Assembly: GCA_018662005.1 (NCBI GenBank)
Contig: JABJHA010000038.1
Location: forward strand, 1-64,000
Direction of reading: 5' to 3'
Source: Rhodospirillaceae bacterium
GTDB taxonomy: Bacteria; Pseudomonadota; Alphaproteobacteria; Rhodospirillales; JABHCV01
Length of the DNA stretch: 64,000 nucleotides
Under the pieces are notes generated by a model that saw nothing but the letters and a program-made list of their open reading frames with translations, was not told the DNA's origin and did no database searches. Of the stretch, positions 1 through 8,708 are shown piece after piece. A program made the translations under genes and the position numbers. The first letter of the stretch is position 1; each line of letters begins with the position of its first letter.

Positions 1-502
1 CGCCCAGCGAGAAGGTAGTGTCATCGATAAAGGTAATGCCAACGGCGGCTCCCTTGGCTGTGACCAGGGTGTCGCCCTGGAAAATATCGTCGCCCTTGGT
101 GAGGGTCACCTTGCTGCCATCAACACGGATCGCTTCAACAATTCCGTCCGTCGCCTCGACCTGGCCTATGGACTCTGCGACCTGCGCCAGTTGCCCATCC
201 AGGGCAGAGGCGCTTTGCCCCGGTGCTACCGGACCCGCCAGATTGATCGCCAGATCGGCCGTAATCATGGCCCCTGTATCGGTCAGAAGATCGGGTGGAT
301 TTTCGAGATTGAAAAAGTCACGGATCAGGATTTGCACGCCGTCCGGGCCGGTCAGCAGAAGGTCGGGGCCTTGTGGTGAAAAGTCGGCCTTAAGCAGCCA
401 CGCATCACCGGGAATGGTCAGCATCTCGCCATCAACGGCCTGCAAGACATGCTGGCTGGAGGCAGACTCCACGTGTATCTGGGACAAACCTGACTGCGCC
501 AC
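1..502 (-). CDS. Large surface adhesin/RTX-like protein, N-terminal part (partial)
   Basis: The reading frame is open from a GTG at 502 and runs off the window edge, giving about 167 residues. A strong Shine-Dalgarno (AAGGGAGG) lies just upstream of the GTG. Near the window edge is a segment of the type GQVEATDGIVEAIRVDGS...GDDIFQGDTLVTAKGAAVGITFIDDTTFSLG. This resembles the FecR-like/retention module found near the N terminus of very large cadherin/VCBS/RTX-type secreted proteins in Alphaproteobacteria. No signal peptide is visible, which fits type I secretion with a C-terminal signal that would lie outside the window. The product would be an extracellular adhesin, but only the N terminus is visible, so the function is inferred from the module. 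The overlapping plus-strand open frame is a shadow. Confidence 0.5.
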   Translation of the reverse strand, partial: MAQSGLSQIHVESASSQHVLQAVDGEMLTIPGDAWLLKADFSPQGPDLLLTGPDGVQILIRDFFNLENPPDLLTDTGAMITADLAINLAGPVAPGQSASALDGQLAQVAESIGQVEATDGIVEAIRVDGSKVTLTKGDDIFQGDTLVTAKGAAVGITFIDDTTFSLG

Positions 503-603
503 GCGCGGCCTCCCTTATTCTAAGCTCAACAGAAGAACGTTTCTACGTTCCCACAGGTATCAAGTAAGTAACCTGAGTTCTTATTAACATGGAAAATCAA
601 AAC

Positions 604-616
604 GATCAAATTGATC
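604..616. promoter_or_regulatory. Perfect 13-nt palindrome upstream of the adhesin gene
   Basis: GATCAA-A-TTGATC is a perfect palindrome in the AT-rich 175-bp gap between the AEC transporter gene and the adhesin-like gene. Its position, about 100 bp before the adhesin start, would suit an operator. No known regulator site was matched. Confidence 0.2.
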
Positions 617-677
617 ATCTTTTTTAGCAAATTCACGTCTTGCACACTGTGACATCCGTCACAGAACAGCATTTGGC

Positions 678-1553
678 CTAAAGCACGAACCACAACAGTA
701 CAGGAAGGCTGGCAAATGAAAGTGCAGTTGAAATAAAGACCAATCCCGCAACTTCTTCGGGCGAACGATTGTAACGCTGGGCGAACAGGTAATTAAAGAC
801 GGCGACGGGCATGGAGGATTGCAAGATCAGGATGCCGCGCTCCACACCCTCAAGCCCCAAGACGACTGACAGGCCAACACCAACGCCAAAACCCAGAATC
901 AGACGCAACAACGACAACCCCGTCGCCCGTGCAAGCGCGTTAAAGCGAAGCCGCGCCAACGACACGCCGAGGGTTATCAGCATCATCGGGATGGTCATGC
1001 CACCCAGTATTTCTGTGGTGTTGGCGATCACGGCCGGGGGATCAATTTTCAAAACAATGAACACCACCGCAATGAAGACCGCATACAGGATCGGTATTCG
1101 CACCAATGCCTTAAACGACAGGGTTCCCGAAGGGATCATCATGCCCAGGGTAAACTGGCCGATGGCGGAAACAGTAAAGAAGACAATCGCCAGCACCAGA
1201 CCGGCCTCGCCAAAGGCCAGCAGACACAAGGGCAGCCCCATGTTACCGCAGTTGGAAAACATCATCGGCGGCAAGAAAGACCTGATGTCCAATTTGCTCA
1301 TTTTCAGGATCGCGCCGCCAATGACGGCCGAACAGGCAATCGCCAAAACCGCATAGACCGCCATCGAGCCAAAGGCATTCAGGTCCAGTTTGGCCGACGT
1401 CAGGGTAAAGAAAACCAGACACGGTGTGCCGATGTTGGTCATCAGCGCCGTCACAAGATCAACGTCAAAGGGGCGTTCCTGGCGGGCCCAGATAAATCCG
1501 ATACCAGCGCAAATAAAAACAGGCGCAATAATGGCAAACAGGTCACCAAGCAT
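678..1553 (-). CDS. AEC-family (auxin efflux carrier/MdcF-like) transporter
   Basis: This 291-residue protein is almost entirely hydrophobic and has the architecture of the AEC/membrane transport protein family (PF03547): about ten membrane segments in two halves, with a polar break near the middle. Characteristic stretches include FSNCGNMGLPL in the first half and QSSMPVAVFNYLFA near the C terminus. Members export or import small organic acids such as malonate or lactate, but the substrate here cannot be told. It lies 24 bp downstream of pyruvate kinase on the same strand and may be co-transcribed with it, which would fit a carboxylate substrate (inference). Length is normal for the family. 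Confidence 0.8.
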   Translation of the reverse strand: MLGDLFAIIAPVFICAGIGFIWARQERPFDVDLVTALMTNIGTPCLVFFTLTSAKLDLNAFGSMAVYAVLAIACSAVIGGAILKMSKLDIRSFLPPMMFSNCGNMGLPLCLLAFGEAGLVLAIVFFTVSAIGQFTLGMMIPSGTLSFKALVRIPILYAVFIAVVFIVLKIDPPAVIANTTEILGGMTIPMMLITLGVSLARLRFNALARATGLSLLRLILGFGVGVGLSVVLGLEGVERGILILQSSMPVAVFNYLFAQRYNRSPEEVAGLVFISTALSFASLPVLLWFVL

Positions 1554-1577
1554 ATTTAGTATTCCTGGTTGTCAGGG

Positions 1578-2993
1578 CTATGAGATTTTGGCGATACGCA
1601 AAATATTGGTGGCCCCCGGGGTGCCAAAAGGAACACCCGCCGTCACCACAAGAGAATCACCGGTGCTGGCGAATTCTTCATGTTTTGCTGATTCGATGGC
1701 AAGGTTGACCATCTCGGTAAAACTGGTCAGGTCAGGGGTCAAAACCGAATGGACGCCCCACACCAGGGTCATGCGCCGGGCAGTTTCCCATTTTGGCGTC
1801 AGGCCCAGAATAGAAACGGTTGGCCTTTCGCGCGAAGCACGCAAGGTCGTCGAACCACTGGAACTGAAGGTCACAATCGCCGCTGCGGAAATAATCTGGG
1901 CCGACTGGCGGGCCGCCGCGGTAATCGCGTCATTGGCCGTGTTTTCAGCTTCCCGTCGTTCGGAATCAGTAATCTTGCGATACAACGGATCGACTTCGAC
2001 CCGATTGATAATCCTGTCCATCATCGACACCGTCTCGATGGGATATTCACCAACAGCTGTTTCCGCCGACAACATCACAGCGTCGGCACCATCGTAAATG
2101 GCGGTGGCAACGTCGGATGCCTCGGCCCGGGTCGGGGTCGGTGTGTGGATCATTGATTCCAGCATCTGGGTGGCGACGACAACGGGCTTACCGGCGCAAC
2201 GACACGAATAGAGGATTTGCTTCTGAATGGCCGGAACGTCTTCTGGCGGCAATTCGACACCCAGGTCACCCCGGGCCACCATCACAGCGTCGGCCAGATC
2301 GACAATTTCATCGAGATAATCAATAGCCGATGGTTTTTCCAGTTTCGCCATGACGCCAGCGCGCCCGTCGACCAGCTTTTTTGCCTCAACAATATCCTCC
2401 GGACGCTGAACAAAAGACAACGCCACCCAGTCGACGCCCAATTCAAGTCCGTATTGAAGGTCTCCATGGTCCTTTTCGGTAATCGGTGACAAGTCAAGCA
2501 TGGCGCTTGGCACATTGACACCTTTACGATCGGATATTTCGCCGCCGGTAACAACCATGGTTTCAGCAAAATCCTTGCCACATTTATGGACCTTAAGCTC
2601 AATCTTGCCGTCGTCGAGAAGCAATTTCATTTCCGGTTTCAGGGCAGCGAAAATTTCAGGGTGCGGCAGCGAGGCGCCAACATCGTTGCCCTGGATTTCA
2701 GCCAGTTCAAGCCTGAAAGGGTTGCCTGCGCGCAGAACAGCCTTGCCATCCTCGAACACGCCAAGGCGCAGTTTCGGCCCCTGCAAATCGAGCAGGACGC
2801 CAATCGGCCTTTCGTGTTTCTTTTCCAGGGCGCGAATGGTATCGAAGCGGGCCTTGTGCTCTTCGTGGGCGCCATGGGAAAAATTGAGCCGGAAAACGTC
2901 GACCCCGGCCAGGAACAGATCGTTAATGCTTTTCTCGTCCGACGTGCCCGGGCCGAGTGTCGCGATAATCTTGGCGTTGCGTCTACGTCTCAT
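1578..2993 (-). CDS. pyk: Pyruvate kinase
   Basis: Pyruvate kinase transfers phosphate from phosphoenolpyruvate to ADP in the last step of glycolysis. The 471-residue length is typical. It begins RRRNAKIIATLGPGTSDE, the usual first strand, followed by FRLNFSHG, LLDLQGPKLRLG, the metal-binding segment MVARGDLGVELP, VVATQMLESM, and TRAEASDVATAIYDGADAVMLSAETA. The C-terminal allosteric domain is present and ends normally. The gene lies 70 bp downstream of glycerate 2-kinase on the same strand. The pair would carry glycerate through 2-phosphoglycerate and PEP to pyruvate with enolase in between. The start at 2993 is supported by family alignment; its ribosome binding site is weak. Confidence 0.96.
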   Translation of the reverse strand: MRRRRNAKIIATLGPGTSDEKSINDLFLAGVDVFRLNFSHGAHEEHKARFDTIRALEKKHERPIGVLLDLQGPKLRLGVFEDGKAVLRAGNPFRLELAEIQGNDVGASLPHPEIFAALKPEMKLLLDDGKIELKVHKCGKDFAETMVVTGGEISDRKGVNVPSAMLDLSPITEKDHGDLQYGLELGVDWVALSFVQRPEDIVEAKKLVDGRAGVMAKLEKPSAIDYLDEIVDLADAVMVARGDLGVELPPEDVPAIQKQILYSCRCAGKPVVVATQMLESMIHTPTPTRAEASDVATAIYDGADAVMLSAETAVGEYPIETVSMMDRIINRVEVDPLYRKITDSERREAENTANDAITAAARQSAQIISAAAIVTFSSSGSTTLRASRERPTVSILGLTPKWETARRMTLVWGVHSVLTPDLTSFTEMVNLAIESAKHEEFASTGDSLVVTAGVPFGTPGATNILRIAKIS

Positions 2994-3063
2994 AAAAATG
3001 CTTTCGGTTAAATCGTCAAAACCCTGAATACAGGCTACTTTTATACCCGTTAGGGTTAATGTT

Positions 3064-4317
3064 TCATTGAATTAGTATGGCCCGGAAATCATTGACGTTG
3101 GTCAGCGTCGGACCGCTGATCACCAGATCGCCAAGGGCCTTAAAGAAACTGTAGGCGTCATTGTCGGCCAAGTAAGCCTCTGCGTCCAGCCCCAGCGACT
3201 TTGCGCGGCTCAGGGTGTCCGGGCCAATGATGCATCCGGCATTATCCTCGCTGCCGTCAATACCGTCCGTATCACAGGCAATTGCCGAAACACCCGCAAG
3301 GCCGTCAAGGGCGATAGCCAGGGCCAGCAAGAACTCTGCGTTGCGGCCGCCGCGGCCCTTGCCCTTGAGCGTCACCGTCGTCTCACCACCTGAAAGCAAC
3401 ACACACGGTCTTGCCACCGGTTGACCATGACGACAAACCTGGGTTGCGATTCCCGCCATCACCTGGGCCACTTCACGGGCCTCACCTTCAATGGCGTCAC
3501 CCAGTATGAGCGGTGTTACACCTTCATCAAGAGCTTTTGCTGCGGCGGCTTCCAGGGCCATTTGCGGTGTTGCGATCAACACCGTTTCCACACCATCCAG
3601 TCGTTCATCACCGGGTTTTGGGGTTTCAGATGACGGGTTGTCCAGGGCCCGGGCAATAGCCGGTGCGGCCTCGATACCATAAGCGGCAAGAATTTTACGG
3701 GCATCGGCAAGGGTTGTCGGATCGGCCACTGTCGGCCCGGAGGCGATCACCGCCGGGTCATCGCCCGGAACGTCGGAAATTGCCAAACTGAGGACACGCG
3801 CGGGCCATGCGGCCAGGGCCAGCCTGCCACCCTTGATCGCCGATAAATGCTTTCTGACACAGTTCATTTCGGAAATCGGTGCGCCTGACTTCAGCAACTG
3901 GCTGTTCAGGGCCTGTTTGTCTTCCAGACTGATCCCCGGTCCCGGCAAACTGAGCAGCGCCGATCCACCGCCGGAAATCAAACACAACGCCAGATCATCC
4001 GCGCCAAGTTCCTCAAGAAGTTTGACAATGCGAGCCGCCGCTTCCCGCCCCGCCGCGTCGGGGACCGGGTGGGCAGCTTCAACCACCTCAATATGATCAC
4101 ATGAAACACTGTGATCGTAACGGGTGACGACCAGCCCGCTTATGGGACCCGACCAGTTTTCTTCAACCGCCCTGGCCATGCTTGCCGCAGCCTTGCCGGC
4201 GCCGACGACAACGGTTCGGCCTTTTGGCGGGGACGGCAAATGGGCAGCCAACACGGCCTTGGGATCGGCAGCGGCCACCGCGTGGCTATACAGGTCTCGA
4301 AGGAGGGATTGGCTCAT
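3064..4317 (-). CDS. Glycerate 2-kinase (MOFRL/GckA-TtuD family)
   Basis: This 417-residue protein belongs to the DUF4147/MOFRL glycerate kinase family, which phosphorylates D-glycerate to 2-phosphoglycerate and is often misnamed hydroxypyruvate reductase. The N-terminal domain carries VVGAGKAAASMA near residue 40 and the Gly-rich LCLISGGGSALL near residue 125. The C-terminal MOFRL domain has LLSGGETTVTLKGKGRGGRNAEFLLALA and ends DTDGIDGSEDNAG...SGPTLTNVND. It is first in a run with pyk and the AEC transporter, consistent with glycerate use or the serine cycle. Length and motifs are complete. Assignment as 2-kinase rather than 3-kinase follows the family. Confidence 0.92.
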   Translation of the reverse strand: MSQSLLRDLYSHAVAAADPKAVLAAHLPSPPKGRTVVVGAGKAAASMARAVEENWSGPISGLVVTRYDHSVSCDHIEVVEAAHPVPDAAGREAAARIVKLLEELGADDLALCLISGGGSALLSLPGPGISLEDKQALNSQLLKSGAPISEMNCVRKHLSAIKGGRLALAAWPARVLSLAISDVPGDDPAVIASGPTVADPTTLADARKILAAYGIEAAPAIARALDNPSSETPKPGDERLDGVETVLIATPQMALEAAAAKALDEGVTPLILGDAIEGEAREVAQVMAGIATQVCRHGQPVARPCVLLSGGETTVTLKGKGRGGRNAEFLLALAIALDGLAGVSAIACDTDGIDGSEDNAGCIIGPDTLSRAKSLGLDAEAYLADNDAYSFFKALGDLVISGPTLTNVNDFRAILIQ

Positions 4318-4437
4318 AACTATGGGCTTTATAAAGTTGGTTTAAGCAATCATTTGGAAACTTTTATAAATCACTATGAAGCAGTTATAGCAATGATGAC
4401 GGTTATAATCGTCCCGAAATCGCGGTAAACAGTAATC

Positions 4438-4755
4438 ATGATTAAGAAATTCATCTCCAACGCCATGCTGTCCGTCTTCATGGACAAGCAAGCCAAAGAG
4501 AAATATCAAGCCGTTAAGGAAAGCCGAAAAGCCCACAAACCCGGGCTTTCAGATCCTGTACAGGCAGAAAATCCACCAATTCAGGAAGGTTTGGCCGATA
4601 GCCAACCCATGAGCCGCCAGGAATTGATCGAAAGCGCCATGGCGGTTCACAAAGAGAAATCCAAGGTTCTCGACGAGTTGACCGTCAATGAACGACAAAA
4701 ACTTCAGCTTATCGCCATGCAAGCGATGAAAGGTAAAGTCGGGGGATCTACCTAA
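4438..4755 (+). CDS. Hypothetical protein, 105 residues
   Basis: No family was recognised. The product is charged and mostly helical, starting IKKFISNAMLSVFMDKQAKEKYQ, with a Pro-rich middle and a C-terminal helix LDELTVNERQKLQLIAMQAMKG. No signal peptide or membrane segment is seen. It lies divergent from the glycerate kinase gene (120 bp apart) and 93 bp upstream of a CheZ-like gene on the same strand, so a chemotaxis link is possible but unproved. The overlapping minus-strand frame 4342-4536 is judged a shadow because this frame has the better codon pattern. Confidence 0.6.
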   Translation: MIKKFISNAMLSVFMDKQAKEKYQAVKESRKAHKPGLSDPVQAENPPIQEGLADSQPMSRQELIESAMAVHKEKSKVLDELTVNERQKLQLIAMQAMKGKVGGST

Positions 4756-4848
4756 AGTTATGGAATTAATGCGTTTTTTTATGGCATAGCGTTTTTTTAT
4801 GATTATGATTGAGGCGCTGCTAGATTTTTCTCCAATCGGAAGTGAAGC

Positions 4849-5379
4849 ATGTCAGAAGAAATCGAAAATATACGACTGAAATCCGAACTGACGGGCCTGT
4901 TCCGTTATCTTGAGAGGGTGCGCGAGGAAATCGCAGCCATCAGCCGACCTGCTGACGAAGATTTCCAGTTTGAGAGCATGGGCGAACAGCTTGACGCCAT
5001 CGTCAAGGCGACGGAAAAAGCCACCAATACGATTATGGAGGCGACGGAAAAATCCATTGCCGCCGTTGACGAGTTACGCAAAACAGTTAGCGATCCGGCG
5101 CAAATCGCTTTGCTTGATGAGATTGTCGGCGACGGCAACGATATTCTTGAAGCCTGCTCGTTCCAGGACATCACCGGCCAGCGCGTCAGCAAGGTCGTCA
5201 AATCCGTGACCTATGTGGAGGAACGTATTAACGCCCTTATCGACGTTTGGGGCAAAGATGAAGTGGCCGGCGTCGAGGTTGAAGGCAAAGAAAAGACCGA
5301 AGACGAGAAACTCCTCGCCGGTCCGCAAATGGAAGGCAAAGGTCTTGATCAGGCCGCCATCGACGCCCTGTTCGACTGA
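4849..5379 (+). CDS. CheZ-family chemotaxis phosphatase (first copy)
   Basis: This 176-residue helical protein contains the CheZ signature around residues 102-113 (EACSFQDITGQRVSKVVK). The Asp and Gln here match the catalytic pair that CheZ inserts into the CheY-P active site. The N-terminal half is a long amphipathic helix (RYLERVREEIAAIS...), as in CheZ helical hairpins. The C terminus, DQAAIDALFD, resembles the short tail that docks on CheY. It would dephosphorylate CheY-P in the cytoplasm. A second CheZ homologue is encoded at 29560-30252; this one sits outside the flagellar operons next to an unknown gene. Confidence 0.82.
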   Translation: MSEEIENIRLKSELTGLFRYLERVREEIAAISRPADEDFQFESMGEQLDAIVKATEKATNTIMEATEKSIAAVDELRKTVSDPAQIALLDEIVGDGNDILEACSFQDITGQRVSKVVKSVTYVEERINALIDVWGKDEVAGVEVEGKEKTEDEKLLAGPQMEGKGLDQAAIDALFD

Positions 5380-5419
5380 TCCCCAATCATCACGACTGTA
5401 ATATTCTCAAGAGGCACCC

Positions 5420-5992
5420 ATGATCCGCCAAATTGCGTTTAAATTCCCTATCGCCCTTTCATTCCTTCTGACATTGATGATGGCCCCGATGACAGACACC
5501 CATGCAGAAACCCCCGTCGTTCTTGAAAACACCCTTTATCTGGACCTCAAAGATGGTCGTGTGACAATCGCCCTTAGGCCGGACCTGGCACCCAACCACG
5601 TTGCCCGTATCAAGGAACTGGTTCGCGAAGGTTTTTATGACGGTATCGTCTTCCACCGGGTGATCGGCGGCTTCATGGCCCAGACCGGGGATCCCACCGG
5701 CACAGGCAGCCACGGCAGCGGCCAGAAAATTGATGCGGAATTCTCAGACGAGCCCCACGTTCGCGGCACCCTGTCAATGGCCAGAAGCCGTGATGTTAAC
5801 AGTGCCGACTCGCAGTTTTTCATTGTCTTTGCCCGCGCCAAACACCTGGACAATAATTATACAGTCTGGGGAAAGGTCACCGATGGTATGCGCGCCGTCG
5901 CCAAGATCAAACGCGGCGAGGCGGGAAGCGGAAGGGTTACCGACCCCGACAAGATCATCCGTATGCAGGTCGCAGCCGACGCCAAGGACTAA
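5420..5992 (+). CDS. Periplasmic cyclophilin-type peptidyl-prolyl isomerase
   Basis: This 190-residue protein begins with an N-terminal signal peptide (Lys, a hydrophobic run, then a likely cut near THAETP around residue 30). A complete cyclophilin domain follows. Recognisable pieces are FYDGIVFHRVIGGFMAQTGDPTGTGSHGSG, GTLSMAR, NSADSQFFIVFA and LDNNYTVWGKVTDGM. The Arg and Phe/Gln active-site residues of the HRVI...QTGD segment are present. It would catalyse cis-trans proline isomerisation of exported proteins. An SD-like AAGAGG precedes the ATG. The gene ends in a convergent 4-bp overlap with the MscS gene. Confidence 0.93.
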   Translation: MIRQIAFKFPIALSFLLTLMMAPMTDTHAETPVVLENTLYLDLKDGRVTIALRPDLAPNHVARIKELVREGFYDGIVFHRVIGGFMAQTGDPTGTGSHGSGQKIDAEFSDEPHVRGTLSMARSRDVNSADSQFFIVFARAKHLDNNYTVWGKVTDGMRAVAKIKRGEAGSGRVTDPDKIIRMQVAADAKD

Positions 5993-7314
5993 CCCTCTTC
6001 GGTCTCGATTTTAACCGGTATTGTTTTATTGAAATGAATCTCGCGTTGCGGGAACGGAAATTCGATGCCGTTTTCATTGAACAAATCCCAAATCCCGAGC
6101 AGAATTTCATTTCTCACATTGGACAGGCCATTGCGGGGATCACGCAACCAATAACGCAACTCAAGATCAACGGAATTATCGCCGAAACCTTTAAGGTGAC
6201 AAACCGGGGCCGGGTTTTCGAGCACCCGTGCCTGACCAATTGACGCCTCAACAGTCAGTTCCATGGCTTTCCTGACATCTGAAGAATAGGAAATACCGAT
6301 CGGCACTCGTTGACGGATTAACTGGTTTGAGTAGGACCAGTTTTCGACCCGCTGTGAAATCAAATCCTCGTTTGGGATCAAATGTTCGGTGCCGTCGCGG
6401 GTAATCACCGAAACATACCGGGCGCTTAGGGAATTGATCCAGCCATAGGTCTCGCCAATAGCGATAACGTCACCGGGTTTGACGGATTTTTCGAGCAGCA
6501 AAATAACACCGCTGATCAGGTTGGAGACAACCTTCTGCAAACCAAAACCGATACCCAGACCGACAGCGCCTGAGAACACGGCAAAGGCGGTCAAATCGAT
6601 ACCGACCGTGTTCATGGCCAGGACGAAGGCTATGACGTACAAGGTTATCTTGAGAAGTTTGCCAAACAACACCTGTACCGAAGGTGTCAGCCCCGCCATC
6701 TTGTTGATTCGGCGTTCAACAAGCGATGACAGAAACCCGGCCAGCCAGAACAGCACGGCCAGTGCAACCAACGCCTTGCCGACACCAAGCACCGAAACAC
6801 GGGTGGCGCCAAAGTTGATGGCCATGTTATCGAGAATGACCAGCGTCGGGTCGAGCATACCGACGATATCAAGGGCGGCCAGCGACCATGCCGATATGGC
6901 AATCGCCTTCGACCAGCCCGGATCAGCAACCAGCGATGACGCCAAACGAATAATGATCCATGCGGTCAGCAGGCTGACGGCGCTTTCAAGCAGGTGTGAT
7001 GGCCAACCGGCGTTCCTGGCCGCAAACACCGAAAACCATTGCAGGATAATCCACAGGACGGGAAGGGTCAGCGGCTTGATGGCGCGGATTACGTTCTGGT
7101 ATATCTTCTCGTAACCGGCGGGTGCCTTGAGATGATCAAGCAGCGACTCGACACGCGGGCTTAAGAAGCGCACCACCAGAAAGATCAAACCGATGGTGAT
7201 CAGTTGCAGCAACGGGGCCAGAACAAAGACGTTACTGCCCAGCCAGGCCAATAACTGCTCGGCCAGTTTCTGAATATCTGCGAGCACTGGAAACGCTTCA
7301 AAAAGGGCGTCCAT
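5989..7314 (-). CDS. MscS-family mechanosensitive channel
   Basis: The product is 441 residues from the ATG at 7314. That start is chosen because GGGGGA lies 4 nt upstream; a TTG 15 nt further up is less likely. Several N-terminal membrane segments precede the conserved MscS core. The pore helix region reads FAVFSGAVGLGIGFGLQKVVSNLISGVILLLEKSVKPGDVI, then the beta domain GWINSLSARYVSVITRDGTEHLIPNEDLISQRVENWS. The protein would open on membrane tension and release solutes during osmotic downshock. It is larger than E. coli MscS because of the extra N-terminal membrane helices, as in the YbdG/YjeP-type branch. It converges on the cyclophilin gene. Confidence 0.92.
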   Translation of the reverse strand: MDALFEAFPVLADIQKLAEQLLAWLGSNVFVLAPLLQLITIGLIFLVVRFLSPRVESLLDHLKAPAGYEKIYQNVIRAIKPLTLPVLWIILQWFSVFAARNAGWPSHLLESAVSLLTAWIIIRLASSLVADPGWSKAIAISAWSLAALDIVGMLDPTLVILDNMAINFGATRVSVLGVGKALVALAVLFWLAGFLSSLVERRINKMAGLTPSVQVLFGKLLKITLYVIAFVLAMNTVGIDLTAFAVFSGAVGLGIGFGLQKVVSNLISGVILLLEKSVKPGDVIAIGETYGWINSLSARYVSVITRDGTEHLIPNEDLISQRVENWSYSNQLIRQRVPIGISYSSDVRKAMELTVEASIGQARVLENPAPVCHLKGFGDNSVDLELRYWLRDPRNGLSNVRNEILLGIWDLFNENGIEFPFPQREIHFNKTIPVKIETEEG

Positions 7315-7380
7315 TATTCCCCCTGCCAAATCACCTTTTGTGCAAGCCTATGCGGCGGAAGCCTTCTGGGCAAGGTTGCT

Positions 7381-8592
7381 TTATTGCGCAGCGTTGACAG
7401 ATAGCCGGTAAGGACCGATCAGGGCGACGTTTTCATGGCTTGGATTTTCGGGGATAAGACGAACCAGAATCAGCGACAGCACTGACATCGCGGCCCCGGC
7501 CAGGAATACATATGACGGTGAAATCAGCCACAAAAAGCCGAAAGCTGCCGGAATGACAACGGCGGCAATGTGATTAATGGAAAAAGCCACACCGGCTTGC
7601 GATGCCATGTCCGCCGGGTCGGCGATCTTCTGGAAATAGGTCTTGATGGCAATGGCCATGGAAAAGAACATGTGATCGATAATGTAAAGGATAACGGCAA
7701 TCCAGGCCGTATCAACGAAGGCATAGGTGACAAAGACACCGACCAGACCGACGTATTCAAAAGTCAGCGCCCGGCGTTCGCCCCAATGGGCGATCAGCTT
7801 GCCGATCTTTGGCGCCACGTACATGTTCAGACCACCATTGACCAGAAACATCAGGGTAATGGAGGTGACGCTAAAGCCAAATTTTTCGACCATCAGGAAG
7901 CCCGCGAAGACAACGAAAATCTGCCTGCGAGCCCCGGCCATGAAGGTAATCAGGTAATACAGCCAGTAGCGCCCGCGCATAAACAACTTCTTGTGCTGCT
8001 CCACCTTTTCAGGGAAACGCGGAAAGGTGACCCAGCAGAACAAGGTAATGGCCATTGTCGATCCGCCAGCGATCACGTAAACCCAAACCATGTCCAGGCC
8101 GCCCTTGTCGATGCCAAACCAGATCAAGGCGAAGGATATCAGGCCCGAAAACGATCCAACCGCGATCAGCTGACCCATGAAGTGCGGTGCTTCTTCCTTG
8201 CTGATCCACTGCAAGACCAGCGACTGGCGAACGGTTTCGTAATAATGAAACCCAAGGGACATCAACACTGTTGTTGCATACAGCCCGACCACCGAAGGCA
8301 GCGCGCCGGTGATCGCCGTGCCGATACCAAGCAGCAGCAGCGAGACTAGGCCCAATGTCTGTTCACGCATTAAAAGCAGTAAGAAGACAACGGCAAAAGC
8401 CAGGAAGCCCGGAATTTCGCGTAGGCTTTGCAGGATACCGATTTCAACACCGGTAAAGGCGGCCCGCTCGATGGCGAAGTTATTAATCAGCGCCATCCAC
8501 GTCGAAAATGATAGCGGCATGGCAACCGCCATCAGGATCAAGAAGGCTTCTGGTGAGCGCCAGTTACCACGAAAATAACGTTGAATATCCAT
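7381..8592 (-). CDS. MFS transporter
   Basis: This is a 403-residue, roughly 12-helix membrane protein with the two-halves organisation of the Major Facilitator Superfamily. A central cytoplasmic loop rich in charge (PRFPEKVEQHKKLFMRGRYW) separates the halves. The start at 8592 (MDIQRYFRGNWRSPEAF) is preferred because AAGGAAG lies 7 nt upstream; an upstream ATG at 8634 in the same frame lacks a clear site. The substrate is unknown. The divergently encoded AraC regulator begins 117 bp away, a layout that often marks the regulator's target gene (inference). Confidence 0.85.
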   Translation of the reverse strand: MDIQRYFRGNWRSPEAFLILMAVAMPLSFSTWMALINNFAIERAAFTGVEIGILQSLREIPGFLAFAVVFLLLLMREQTLGLVSLLLLGIGTAITGALPSVVGLYATTVLMSLGFHYYETVRQSLVLQWISKEEAPHFMGQLIAVGSFSGLISFALIWFGIDKGGLDMVWVYVIAGGSTMAITLFCWVTFPRFPEKVEQHKKLFMRGRYWLYYLITFMAGARRQIFVVFAGFLMVEKFGFSVTSITLMFLVNGGLNMYVAPKIGKLIAHWGERRALTFEYVGLVGVFVTYAFVDTAWIAVILYIIDHMFFSMAIAIKTYFQKIADPADMASQAGVAFSINHIAAVVIPAAFGFLWLISPSYVFLAGAAMSVLSLILVRLIPENPSHENVALIGPYRLSVNAAQ

Positions 8593-8708
8593 AACGCTTC
8601 CTTTGGATGAGATCAGGGAATTAACACTCCCCAAATACCCGGCTACTTTACCCAGACAAAGAAATGTCGTATACGGGGCATCTGGACAATTAATAACGAG
8701 TTTCGGAC

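Noticed and set aside
18-587. Plus-strand frame of 189 codons
   Set aside because: The opposite strand has a GTG with a strong SD and a recognisable adhesin N-terminal module; this frame is its shadow.
811-2156. Several plus-strand frames opposite the AEC transporter and pyruvate kinase genes
   Set aside because: They mirror conserved minus-strand genes and have no recognisable domains.
4766-4802. Two similar GCGTTTTTTTATG stretches upstream of the CheZ-like gene as a repeat element or terminator
   Set aside because: No stem precedes the T-runs, and the repeat is short and low complexity.
7570-8349. 259-codon plus frame opposite the MFS gene
   Set aside because: It is an antisense image of membrane helices; composition is His/Gln/Asp-rich with no family.
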